A stretch of DNA of 64,000 nucleotides, from positions 124,001-188,000 of the forward strand of contig CAWGGG010000001.1 of assembly GCA_963822145.1 (NCBI GenBank), read 5' to 3'. Positions within the stretch are counted from its first letter, which is position 1. Each line of letters starts with the position of its first letter. The translations under genes and the position numbers were made by a program. Origin of the DNA: UBA5072 sp963822145. Lineage in GTDB: Bacteria > Bacteroidota > Bacteroidia > Bacteroidales > UBA10428. The notes under the pieces were generated by a model, which searched no databases, was not told where the DNA came from, and saw only the letters and a program-made list of their open reading frames with translations. Positions 8,073 to 16,089 of this stretch are shown piece after piece.

Positions 8073-8732
8073 TTAATTCACCAGCAACCCGTCATGCATG
8101 GTGATGGTCCGGTCGCTCATGCCGGCCAGTTCGGTGTCGTGTGTAACAATCACGAAGGTCTGCTTAAACTTGTCGCGTAAGGTAAAGAACAGGTTATGGA
8201 GTTCCTTTTTGTTATGGGAATCGAGGTTGCCGGAGGGTTCGTCGGCAAGTACCACATCGGGTGTGTTGATGAGTGCACGCGCAACTGCCACACGCTGTTG
8301 CTCACCGCCTGAAAGCTCTGCAGGCTTATGATGCAACCGGTGACCCAGCAGGAGAAATTCCAGTATCTCCTTTGCCCTGCGAAAAGCCTCACTCCGGGAA
8401 ACGCCGGCTATAAAGGCCGGAATGCAGACGTTTTCCAGTGCCGTGAATTCGGGCAGGAGGTGGTGGAACTGGAAAACAAAGCCGATGTGTTTATTCCTGA
8501 AGCGGGCCAGATCTTTGTCCCTGAGCAGGCTGACTTCCGTTCCGTTAATGATTACCCTGCCTTCTGTGGGTTTCAGCAGGGTGCCCGAAATTTGCAGGAA
8601 TGTGGTTTTTCCGGCTCCGCTGGCACCGACAATGGTGACGATCTCACCCGGCATAATGCGGACACTGACACCCTTTAATACCTGCAATGCACCGAAAGAC
8701 ATGCGGATATTTTCTGCTTCGATGATCGCCAT
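8073..8732 (-). CDS. lolD: LolD-like lipoprotein-release ABC transporter ATPase
   Basis: A 219-residue ABC ATPase of the LolD/MacB class. Walker A is GASGAGKTT, the signature is LSGGEQQRVAVARAL, Walker B is VVLADEPSGNLD and the switch histidine is in VIVTHD. The length fits a stand-alone ATPase that pairs with LolC/E-type permeases to pull lipoproteins from the inner membrane. No permease is adjacent; the FtsX-like permease at 56791 is one possible partner. The ATG at 8732 lies four bases after the tatA stop, so the two genes are cotranscribed. The identification is by family; a MacB-type efflux role is not excluded. Confidence 0.85.
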   Translation of the reverse strand: MAIIEAENIRMSFGALQVLKGVSVRIMPGEIVTIVGASGAGKTTFLQISGTLLKPTEGRVIINGTEVSLLRDKDLARFRNKHIGFVFQFHHLLPEFTALENVCIPAFIAGVSRSEAFRRAKEILEFLLLGHRLHHKPAELSGGEQQRVAVARALINTPDVVLADEPSGNLDSHNKKELHNLFFTLRDKFKQTFVIVTHDTELAGMSDRTITMHDGLLVN

Positions 8733-8736
8733 AATA

Positions 8737-9171
8737 TCAGGAACCTATGTTATCGGTTATTTCACTAATATTCTGGTGAACGTCTTCCGTGCTGTTGTTA
8801 GGAATTTCTGCTGTCCCTGGATCGACTTCCGGGGTAACCTGGGCAACCGAAGGAGGTTCCGATGCTACGATTTCATTCAGACTCTGACTGATCTCGCCGG
8901 TATTTTTATTGATATCATTCGTAATTTCTGAGGTAATATCGGCAATATTCTGCCGGATGCCTCTTGTGCTTTCGTTAATATCCCGGGTGATATCGCCGGT
9001 GTGGGTGTTGATCTCACGCTTTATATCATCAGTGGCTTTTTTGAACTCACGCATTCCTTTCCCCAATCCCTTTGCCAGTTCCGGTATTTTATCGGATCCG
9101 AAAAGGAGCAGAAAAACCAGGAACACAACAAGCAACTCACCCCCACTGATAAAAACAAAAATAGGTTGCAT
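8737..9171 (-). CDS. tatA: TatA/TatB-like twin-arginine translocase subunit with an 11-residue-repeat tail
   Basis: A 144-residue protein with the TatA plan: a single membrane helix (about residues 10-24), the hinge FGSDKIPELAKGLGKG and the amphipathic helix starting MREFKKA. Residues 50-101 then carry five successive 11-residue units with Ile/Leu at 50/54, 61/65, 72/76, 83/87 and 94/98 and Thr at 58, 69, 80 and 91. An acidic, proline-containing linker and a short related motif (NISEITDNI) end the protein. TatA normally ends soon after the amphipathic helix, so the tail is unusual. TatC is not in this window. Confidence 0.85.
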   Translation of the reverse strand: MQPIFVFISGGELLVVFLVFLLLFGSDKIPELAKGLGKGMREFKKATDDIKREINTHTGDITRDINESTRGIRQNIADITSEITNDINKNTGEISQSLNEIVASEPPSVAQVTPEVDPGTAEIPNNSTEDVHQNISEITDNIGS

Positions 9172-9189
9172 AGATTTTAATTAAACATA

Positions 9190-9197
9190 CAAATATA
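9190..9197 (-). promoter_or_regulatory. Bacteroidota -7 box for tatA-lolD
   Basis: On the minus strand TATATTTG fits the TAnnTTTG consensus and lies 18 bases upstream of the tatA ATG. No convincing -33 TTTG is at the expected spacing. Confidence 0.45.
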
Positions 9198-9210
9198 GTA
9201 AAAGAAGCCC

Positions 9211-9245
9211 AAAAAAAACCCGGATCTGTGGTCCGGGTTTTTTTT
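9211..9245. terminator. Bidirectional rho-independent terminator after secDF
   Basis: CCCGGA (9219-9224) pairs with TCCGGG (9232-9237) around a seven-base loop, with eight A before and eight T after. The oligo-T tracts on both strands let it work in either direction. It closes the secDF transcript coming from the right and separates it from tatA-lolD. Confidence 0.85.
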
Positions 9246-9257
9246 GAATTGCATATA

Positions 9258-12200
9258 TTATTGCGTGATCTTTTTCCTTTCCTTCTGACTCCGGGTATCA
9301 TATACGAGGGCAGTGGCAATAAACACGGTGGAATATACGCCTGAGATCAAACCGATCAAAAGGGCAAAGGCAAATCCCTGTACACTCTCACCGGTATAAA
9401 AGAATATGATGGCTACGGTGATCAACACGGTAAGCGAGGTGATGATGGTACGGCTGAAGGTATCATTGATGGCCTTGTTCATCAGGGCCGCGTAATCCAT
9501 TTTTGGATGCAGTGCCCGGTATTCCCGGATCCTGTCGAAGATTACCACGGTATCGTTCACCGAGTAACCGATAATGGTAAGAATAGCCGCAATAAAGGTC
9601 TGGTCTGCCTCGAGCGAGAAGGGCATGATCCCATAAAGCAGGGAGAACATCGCAATGACCAGGAACGCGTCGTGCGCCAGTGAAGCAATGGCACCCATGC
9701 CAAAACTCCAGTTCCTGAACCGGAACCCCACATACAGGAACATGCAGATCAGGGCGATAACTGCAGCGAAAGCTGATCTCCGCTTGATGTCGGCCGCAAT
9801 GGTGGGCCCCACCCGCTGTAGTCCCAGCACATAATCGTTCTTGAACTGATCGTAGGTTACTTGCTCACCGATAATGGGTTTGACACCATTGTAGATCATC
9901 CCTTCTATCTTTTCGTCAATGGCTGGATCTTCAGATTCAATGCCATACTTGGTGGTGATCCGCACCTTGTCTTCCGAACCATAGGTAATGACAGTCGGAC
10001 GCGCACCCAGTTCCTTCTCCAGCAATCCTGCCACTTCGAGGTTGCTTACCGGCTTTTCAAATTTCAGGATATAGTTGCGGCCACCGGTGAAATCAACCCC
10101 CTGGTCAAGTCCCCTGAAAACCAGTGAACCGATACCGATCAGGACGATGACACCTGACAATACGTAAAATTTCTTGCGGTTCCCGATATAATCCAGGTTT
10201 ATGTTTTTAAAAGCACCGGCTGATATACGCGTACTAAAGGTGAGCGCATTCGGATTCTTTTCGAGCCAGAGTTCGAATACCAGGCGGCTGATGAATATGG
10301 TGGCAAACAAGGTGGTAATAATACCAATAACCAGCGTGGTGGCAAAACCCTTTACCGGACCATTACCGGAAGTGAACAGGATGATACCGGTGATCAGTGT
10401 GGTGAGGTTACCGTCAATAATGGCGGAAAGGGCGTTTTTATAACCATCCTGTATAGCCATCTTGACCCCCTTGCCGGCCGCAAGCTCCTCCCGGATGCGC
10501 TCATTGATCAGCACGTTGGCGTCGACCGACATACCAATGTTCAGCACGATACCGGCAATGCCGGGCAGGGTAAGTGCCAGTCCCAAGGACGCCAGTACGC
10601 CGATCAGGAAAAAGATGTTCAGGAAAAGGGCAATATCTGCCACAAGTCCTGCTCTCCTGGTGTAATAGAATACCATGAACGAGAAGATCAGGACAAAGGA
10701 GATGGCGAGCGAACTCAAACCCGTTCTGATGGATTCCTTACCCAGCGAAGGTCCGATGATTTCCTCCTGGATGATCTGGCATTTGGCCGGCATGGTACCG
10801 GATTTGAGCAGGTTGGCCAGGTCCTCGGCTTCCTTGGCATCAAAAGCACCGGATATCGAGGAACTTCCGGTAGGAATTTCTTCATTCACCCGGGGATAGG
10901 AATACACATAATCATCCATCACCACGGCAATGATCTTACCAACGTTTTCACGGGTAAGACGGGCCCACACCTGTGTGCCCTCGGCATTCATATCCATGGA
11001 AACATAGGCTTCACCGCTGGTCTCATTGTACTGGTTCTGGGCACGGGTGATCACATCTCCGGTAAGGGGTGCCCGGCCGTCGCGGCTGGTAATCTTAATG
11101 GCATGAATTTCATAATAATCTGTGGGTTTACTGGTATTTTGATTGGTTATGGGCAAAGCCGACCAGTAATATTTAAAATTGCGCGGGAAGAGGTTACGCT
11201 GCATAGCCATTTTCAGGTATCCATTCACCTTGGCAGTATCCTTATAATGCACCTGTCCGAATACCGACCCCGGGATCAGCTCGCCGTTCTGGTTCACATA
11301 AGGGATCAATACGCTGAACAAGGGATTTTCCTGCAACAAAGCATTCGCTGAAGAAGCTGATGTATCGCCTGAGGCTGCCGTGGAATCTCTGGCCAGCTGC
11401 TGCAGCAGTGCAGGTGCTTCCTCGGTGGTCTCCACAGTATTAGGCTCGGAAGATTTCGCTGTAGCAGTCTGGGTCGCGGCATTCTGTGCAACCGGTGCAG
11501 CTTGTTTCTGGGCTTTATTGATCTCCCCAACCAGGTTATTCAGGGCCATTAGTCCGTTGCGGATCTCAGGATCAGTATTGCTGTAAGTTTCCCAGAATTC
11601 AAGACGGGCTGCACCCTGGAGCAGCTTCCTGACCCTGTCTTTTTCCTGCACACCCGGTAATTCCACCAGGATACGGTCACCGCTCTGCAAGCGTTGCACG
11701 TTGGGTGAAAGAACACCAAAATGGTCGATACGGGTATTGATGATGTTAAAGGAGTTGGCGATGGCTTTGTCTGCTTCCTCACGGATCACCTTGAGCACAT
11801 CCTCGTTGGAAGTATTGTAGGATATGCGTTCACGCAATTCGGGGGATGTAAAAAGTGCCGAAAGCCGGGCATTGGGATCAATCTCTTCAAAAGCTCTACC
11901 AAAAAGTGTAACAAAATTCTCGTTCGAGCCTACCTGGTTTTTCTTGGCAAGGGCAATGGCCTGGTTGAAGGTAGAATCCTTGGAATAATTCGCCATGGAG
12001 CGGATAACATCCACCAGCGATACTTCAAGGATCACGTTCATACCACCCTGAAGGTCAAGGCCGAGGTTAATTTCTCTGTCCTGACATTCACGATAGGTAT
12101 ACTTCTTCAGCCACAAAAAATTATATACCGGTTCACTGGCTACGGAATCGAGGTAGTAATCGGCCTTTTTAAGGTCTACCATGTTATTGGCGTCCCGTGC

Positions 12201-12314
12201 ATAGGCCTGTGAATCCTTCTTAACCTTGTAGGTCACTACGGTGAATGAAAGCTGGTACAGACATACAAGCACGAGTGCGATAGCCAGTGTCCAAACGGCT
12301 CCTTTGTTACGCAT
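9258..12314 (-). CDS. secDF: Fused SecDF protein-export membrane protein
   Basis: At 1018 residues this is the single-chain SecDF found in Bacteroidota, which uses proton flow to help SecYEG-SecA complete translocation. The SecD part has an N-terminal membrane helix, the LGLDLQGGMNVILEV motif (residues 84-98), a periplasmic P1 domain and membrane helices after residue 530; SecF follows with VDFTGGRNYILKF near 740 and YSVNDTVVIFDRIRE near 900. Residues 268-330 are a low-complexity Ala/Thr/Ser/Gln insert in the periplasmic domain. The ATG at 12314 begins MRNKGAVWTLAIAL, a good membrane start. The gene stands alone, with its own promoter and terminator. Confidence 0.95.
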   Translation of the reverse strand: MRNKGAVWTLAIALVLVCLYQLSFTVVTYKVKKDSQAYARDANNMVDLKKADYYLDSVASEPVYNFLWLKKYTYRECQDREINLGLDLQGGMNVILEVSLVDVIRSMANYSKDSTFNQAIALAKKNQVGSNENFVTLFGRAFEEIDPNARLSALFTSPELRERISYNTSNEDVLKVIREEADKAIANSFNIINTRIDHFGVLSPNVQRLQSGDRILVELPGVQEKDRVRKLLQGAARLEFWETYSNTDPEIRNGLMALNNLVGEINKAQKQAAPVAQNAATQTATAKSSEPNTVETTEEAPALLQQLARDSTAASGDTSASSANALLQENPLFSVLIPYVNQNGELIPGSVFGQVHYKDTAKVNGYLKMAMQRNLFPRNFKYYWSALPITNQNTSKPTDYYEIHAIKITSRDGRAPLTGDVITRAQNQYNETSGEAYVSMDMNAEGTQVWARLTRENVGKIIAVVMDDYVYSYPRVNEEIPTGSSSISGAFDAKEAEDLANLLKSGTMPAKCQIIQEEIIGPSLGKESIRTGLSSLAISFVLIFSFMVFYYTRRAGLVADIALFLNIFFLIGVLASLGLALTLPGIAGIVLNIGMSVDANVLINERIREELAAGKGVKMAIQDGYKNALSAIIDGNLTTLITGIILFTSGNGPVKGFATTLVIGIITTLFATIFISRLVFELWLEKNPNALTFSTRISAGAFKNINLDYIGNRKKFYVLSGVIVLIGIGSLVFRGLDQGVDFTGGRNYILKFEKPVSNLEVAGLLEKELGARPTVITYGSEDKVRITTKYGIESEDPAIDEKIEGMIYNGVKPIIGEQVTYDQFKNDYVLGLQRVGPTIAADIKRRSAFAAVIALICMFLYVGFRFRNWSFGMGAIASLAHDAFLVIAMFSLLYGIMPFSLEADQTFIAAILTIIGYSVNDTVVIFDRIREYRALHPKMDYAALMNKAINDTFSRTIITSLTVLITVAIIFFYTGESVQGFAFALLIGLISGVYSTVFIATALVYDTRSQKERKKITQ

Positions 12315-12359
12315 TTCTAGGAATGTATTAGTTTATAAATCTGATTTTTTACAGTGGCG

Positions 12360-12387
12360 CAAATATATAAAATTTTCCTCATGCAAA
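12360..12387 (-). promoter_or_regulatory. Promoter of secDF
   Basis: On the minus strand TTTG (12384-12387) is followed after 16 bases by TATATTTG (12360-12367), 45 bases upstream of the ATG. The -7 box is a perfect match; the spacing is shorter than the usual 19-21. Confidence 0.45.
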
Positions 12388-12503
12388 ACGGGATGATCTG
12401 TAATTATGGTTTAAGAATTGAATAGTATATTTACAGTCCCGAAGCAACTTTTTTTAAAGATTCGGCGTCTGTTATATGAGATGCTATATCAAAACGCCAC
12501 AAA

Positions 12504-14390
12504 ATGAAAAAGATCCTTGCCGCCATCACGATAACCCTGTTCGGATCAGCCCTCAGTTATTCCCAATCTTCAGATCCTGGCAGCGCAGACCATTGCGCAA
12601 CCAACTTCACCGTTGCGATCGGCAAAAGTTATCCTCCTGTATATCAGTTTATACCTGAGCCGTTGGACAGCCTTGCTGTATATTCCTGGGATTTTGGCGA
12701 CGGATCCTATTCGATGGAGATAAGCCCTGTTCATTATTATGAATACAGCGGTCGCTACATCACATCCCTCAAGGCAGAATACCCCAGTGGTTGTACAGGC
12801 TTTGCATCCGATACCCTGGAGGCCACAGGACGCGATAATTCCTGTAATGCCATGTGGACTGCCATTACCGGTATGATTATGGCACCTGAAACCCGGGATG
12901 ACAGCATTCCTTTTTCACCCCTGAACCGGCTCTATTATTTCCAGGATCAGTCGCGAGGCCTTGTCACCCAATGGAACTGGAGCTTTGGCGATGGCTCCTT
13001 TTCACAGGAGCAAAATCCTTCACATGTATACGAGAAAGATGGCATTTACACGGTATGCCTGGAGATCCGGACAGCCGACAACTGCACGAGCCGTTATTGC
13101 GATACCCTGTATGTCGGAATGGTCCCATATTGCAACCTGACTGGAACGGTGAAAGATTATACCGGACTGGATGGTTGCGGCCTGCTGATCGTGCTGGATA
13201 ACGGCGCGGTTCTTGAGCCGGCTGTAATCGTACCCAATTTCACCCTGCGAAACGGGCAGCGCGTTCGTTTGGCCTATACCGTTTTGAAAGACATGGCCAG
13301 CATCTGCATGGCGGGTATACTGGCTCGCATTGAATGTATCGAAGAAATCCCGGCAGGGGATTGCCAGGCCTCCTTCAACCATTATCCACTGCCCTGGGTA
13401 TCCTCGCTTCCTCCCCTTTACCAGTTTGATGACCTGTCATGGGGTGATGTGATCAGCCGGGTTTGGGATTTTGGTGACGGAACTGTATCTTCTGAAGCGG
13501 CACCCATGCATCGTTATGAATTCAGCGGATATTACACCGTAAGCCTTACCATCACCACTTCCTCCGATTGCATGAGCACATGCAGCGTAACCGCCTATTT
13601 TGAAGGCGCCAATCCACAGCCCGGATTGTGTGATAACTTCATTAAACTGGAAACCTCCATGATCCTGAACGGACAGACCTGCAGCGGGACTGCCACAGCA
13701 ACACTGGTGGATCAGGAGGGCTACGAGGCTGCTGTATCAAAATATCTTTGGTCAAACGGTGAAACCGGACCTTCCGTAAACAATCTGTGTCCCGGTATCA
13801 CTTACAGCATTATGATAACCGACACCTCCGGCTGTGTGGTTACAGGATCCTTTGCTTATGGCGGCGAAGCCATTTATCCAGATTCGCTTTTCGGAAACTG
13901 GAATTATCAGCAGGAGGACATGACCTATGTATTCAACCTTCCGGTGTTTTCCGACAGTGTTGACTGCCGCTGGGACTTTGGAGATTCGGCCTCCGCCACT
14001 GGAAATACGGTAAGTCATACTTACAGCCATGAAGAGTATTATACCGTGACGCTTCATGTTTACGACAACCAGGGAAATCTTTTGTACAGCCAGCAGATAC
14101 CGGTAACGCCGGGCATCACAACTCATATGGACCATCCCGGTGAATCATCACCAGAAGTTTACCCGGTACCGGTGATCCATGACCTCTTTGTTAAACCGGG
14201 ATACTCCGGGGCCAGTCCGGTAAAAATTGAAATCCTTTCCGCCAGCGGCCAGGTCATCAGCATATTGCTGCTGGATGAACATTTACCTGCGGTATTTCCG
14301 GTTGACGTATCTTCCCTGCCTTCCGGTTATTATATGGGCAAGCTGTTTTTCGGTGATGGAAAGCAACAAAGCTTCAGATTTATAAAATAG
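12504..14390 (+). CDS. Secreted PKD-domain protein with a T9SS type A sorting domain
   Basis: A 628-residue exported protein of unknown specific function. The start MKKILAAITITLFGSALSYSQ is a Sec signal peptide. Four PKD-type repeats are visible from WDFGDGS, WSFGDGS, WDFGDGT and WDFGDS, each followed by a HxY...G.YTV strand. PKD domains are all-beta spacers or binding modules of surface proteins. The last ~75 residues have the type A T9SS sorting-domain pattern (YPVPVIHDLFVKPG near the start, KIEILSASGQVI, then SLPSGYYMGKLFF), so it should be carried across the outer membrane and anchored or released. Many cysteine pairs suggest disulfides. No enzyme domain is evident, which suggests adhesion or structure. 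Confidence 0.88.
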   Translation: MKKILAAITITLFGSALSYSQSSDPGSADHCATNFTVAIGKSYPPVYQFIPEPLDSLAVYSWDFGDGSYSMEISPVHYYEYSGRYITSLKAEYPSGCTGFASDTLEATGRDNSCNAMWTAITGMIMAPETRDDSIPFSPLNRLYYFQDQSRGLVTQWNWSFGDGSFSQEQNPSHVYEKDGIYTVCLEIRTADNCTSRYCDTLYVGMVPYCNLTGTVKDYTGLDGCGLLIVLDNGAVLEPAVIVPNFTLRNGQRVRLAYTVLKDMASICMAGILARIECIEEIPAGDCQASFNHYPLPWVSSLPPLYQFDDLSWGDVISRVWDFGDGTVSSEAAPMHRYEFSGYYTVSLTITTSSDCMSTCSVTAYFEGANPQPGLCDNFIKLETSMILNGQTCSGTATATLVDQEGYEAAVSKYLWSNGETGPSVNNLCPGITYSIMITDTSGCVVTGSFAYGGEAIYPDSLFGNWNYQQEDMTYVFNLPVFSDSVDCRWDFGDSASATGNTVSHTYSHEEYYTVTLHVYDNQGNLLYSQQIPVTPGITTHMDHPGESSPEVYPVPVIHDLFVKPGYSGASPVKIEILSASGQVISILLLDEHLPAVFPVDVSSLPSGYYMGKLFFGDGKQQSFRFIK

Positions 14391-14478
14391 CCTTCACGGG
14401 AAAAGTTGCAGGTTGCTGCAGTTGTAAAAACTTTCTAATTTTACGGGCTTACCACAGCAGCAGCTTTAACATTTTTTC

Positions 14479-15057
14479 ATGCTCGAAATCGGAAAAACCC
14501 TGGTCAGCCTGGACCTGATCACTTCAAATTTTACCTGTAACCTGGCAGCCTGCCGGGGGGCCTGTTGCGTAACAGGTGATTCCGGAGCTCCCCTGCTGCC
14601 TTTTGAAGTTATAAAGCTGGATGAAGTATTCCCGGCACTCAGGCCTTTTCTCCGGAAAGAATCTGTCCACACCATTGAAGAAATGGGTACTTCAGTTACC
14701 GATGCCGAAATGGACACGGTAACCCCGTTAAATGACGGTAAAGAATGTGTATATGCCCTTTTTGAAGACAGCATCGCCCGATGCGCTATCGAAAAAGCAT
14801 TTATGGAAGGGGCTGTCGATTTCAGGAAACCGGTTTCCTGTCATCTCTATCCAATAAGGATAAAGAAATACAAGAGATTTGATGCCGTAAACTACGACCG
14901 CTGGGAAATCTGCCGTCCGGCCATCGTGTTGGGTGATGAACTGCAGATGCCGGTTTATCGCTTTGTGAAGGATGCCCTCGCCCGGCATTACGGTGACGAA
15001 TGGTTTAATCTGCTGGATATAGCCGCCAAAAACCTGAAAATCGAAAAAGATCCCTGA
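14479..15057 (+). CDS. DUF3109 family cysteine-rich protein (YkgJ-related)
   Basis: A 192-residue cytoplasmic protein. The N-terminal cluster CNLAACRGACCVTGD, with further cysteines in GKEC, ARCAIE, VSCHLYP and WEIC, is the pattern of DUF3109, a relative of the YkgJ (CxxxCC) family thought to bind a metal or Fe-S cluster. The family has no established function. The ATG at 14479 gives the conserved start MLEIGKTLVSLDLI. It ends 18 bases before the convergent ThuA gene's stop. Confidence 0.85.
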   Translation: MLEIGKTLVSLDLITSNFTCNLAACRGACCVTGDSGAPLLPFEVIKLDEVFPALRPFLRKESVHTIEEMGTSVTDAEMDTVTPLNDGKECVYALFEDSIARCAIEKAFMEGAVDFRKPVSCHLYPIRIKKYKRFDAVNYDRWEICRPAIVLGDELQMPVYRFVKDALARHYGDEWFNLLDIAAKNLKIEKDP

Positions 15058-15075
15058 GGCTGCTGCTTACGGGGA

Positions 15076-15810
15076 TTATTTGATTTTCCCGGCCCACTTG
15101 ATGGCAGCCAGGAGCTGCTTCTGCAGCAGTACTTCGTCGTAGTTGTCGTCGCGATGCCCGGCACCCGTATAGAAGGCCCGTCCTCCTTCAAATTCGTGGT
15201 ACCAGATAAAAGGATGTTTTTCGCCGTTCTTTCCACCGGAATAGGATTTCTCATCGAGGTAGGCCAGTACCTTAATATCGGGACTGATGCTCTTAAAATC
15301 ATACCATTCATCGGTACGGATCCATTCATCCGGAAGAAATTCAGTTGCCGGGTGAGTCTTATCCGTAACCCGGATCACCGCCACCTGTTGTTTAGGGGGG
15401 TGTGAAAGGAAGTAGGCCCCAACAAGTTTATTGTACCAGGGCCAGTCATATTCAGTATCGGTGGCCGCATGAATACCCACAAAACCTCCGCCCTGCCTGA
15501 TATACCTTTCAAAAGCGGCTTGCTGGGCATCATTGAGAATATCCCCCGTAGTATTCAGGAAAACTACTGCTTTATACTGGGAAAGCAGCTCATCGTTAAA
15601 GACAGCGGCATCTCGCGAGGTATCCACCTGGATGCCGTCTTGCTGGCAGATTTTCATCAGGGTTACCAGCCCCTTGGGAATGGAGGCATGAAAGAATCCT
15701 TTGGTTTTTGCGAAAACCAGCACCTTGTTTTCGGGCTTGCCGGCAAGAACATTATCAGCCTGGCATAGCACCAGACATATCAGCACTCCATAAAGGACGA
15801 AATTCTTCAT
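15076..15810 (-). CDS. Exported ThuA-domain protein
   Basis: A 244-residue protein with a signal peptide (MKNFVLYGVLICLVLCQADNVLA) and a ThuA domain, a class I glutamine-amidotransferase-like fold. Recognisable family stretches are KTKGFFHASIPKG, GGGFVGIHAATDTEYDWPWY, and PFIWYHEFEGGRAFYTGAGH. ThuA proteins are linked to sugar metabolism (named from trehalose utilisation), but the reaction is not settled and many Bacteroidota copies are exported. It is transcribed alone; the 279-base gap to glnN holds the divergent promoters. Confidence 0.88.
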   Translation of the reverse strand: MKNFVLYGVLICLVLCQADNVLAGKPENKVLVFAKTKGFFHASIPKGLVTLMKICQQDGIQVDTSRDAAVFNDELLSQYKAVVFLNTTGDILNDAQQAAFERYIRQGGGFVGIHAATDTEYDWPWYNKLVGAYFLSHPPKQQVAVIRVTDKTHPATEFLPDEWIRTDEWYDFKSISPDIKVLAYLDEKSYSGGKNGEKHPFIWYHEFEGGRAFYTGAGHRDDNYDEVLLQKQLLAAIKWAGKIK

Positions 15811-16024
15811 AGGTCAGGATTATTAATATTGGGTATAGTTCAATGAACACTTAAAATTAAGGAAAAAATTCAATACTACCCCGACTCTGGATCCGAAAGG
15901 CGCTGCGATAACAATTCTCAGAATAAATACCACTTTAAATATTTCACTCTTTTTTTGAGTCATACCCTATTATTTTGTATTTTTTTGTTTTATTTTTAAT
16001 TTTTTTTGAATTTAATTCCAATTT

Positions 16025-16057
16025 TTTGAGGGTATTAAAATATTTTTTGTATTTTTG
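16025..16057 (+). promoter_or_regulatory. Promoter of glutamine synthetase III
   Basis: TTTG (16025-16028) is followed after 21 bases by TATTTTTG (16050-16057), matching the Bacteroidota -33/-7 consensus. The predicted start of transcription leaves a leader of about 25 bases before the ATG at 16090. The upstream T-rich stretch is otherwise featureless. Confidence 0.55.
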
Positions 16058-16089
16058 TACCCATTAATAATAATAATTCTAATACAACC

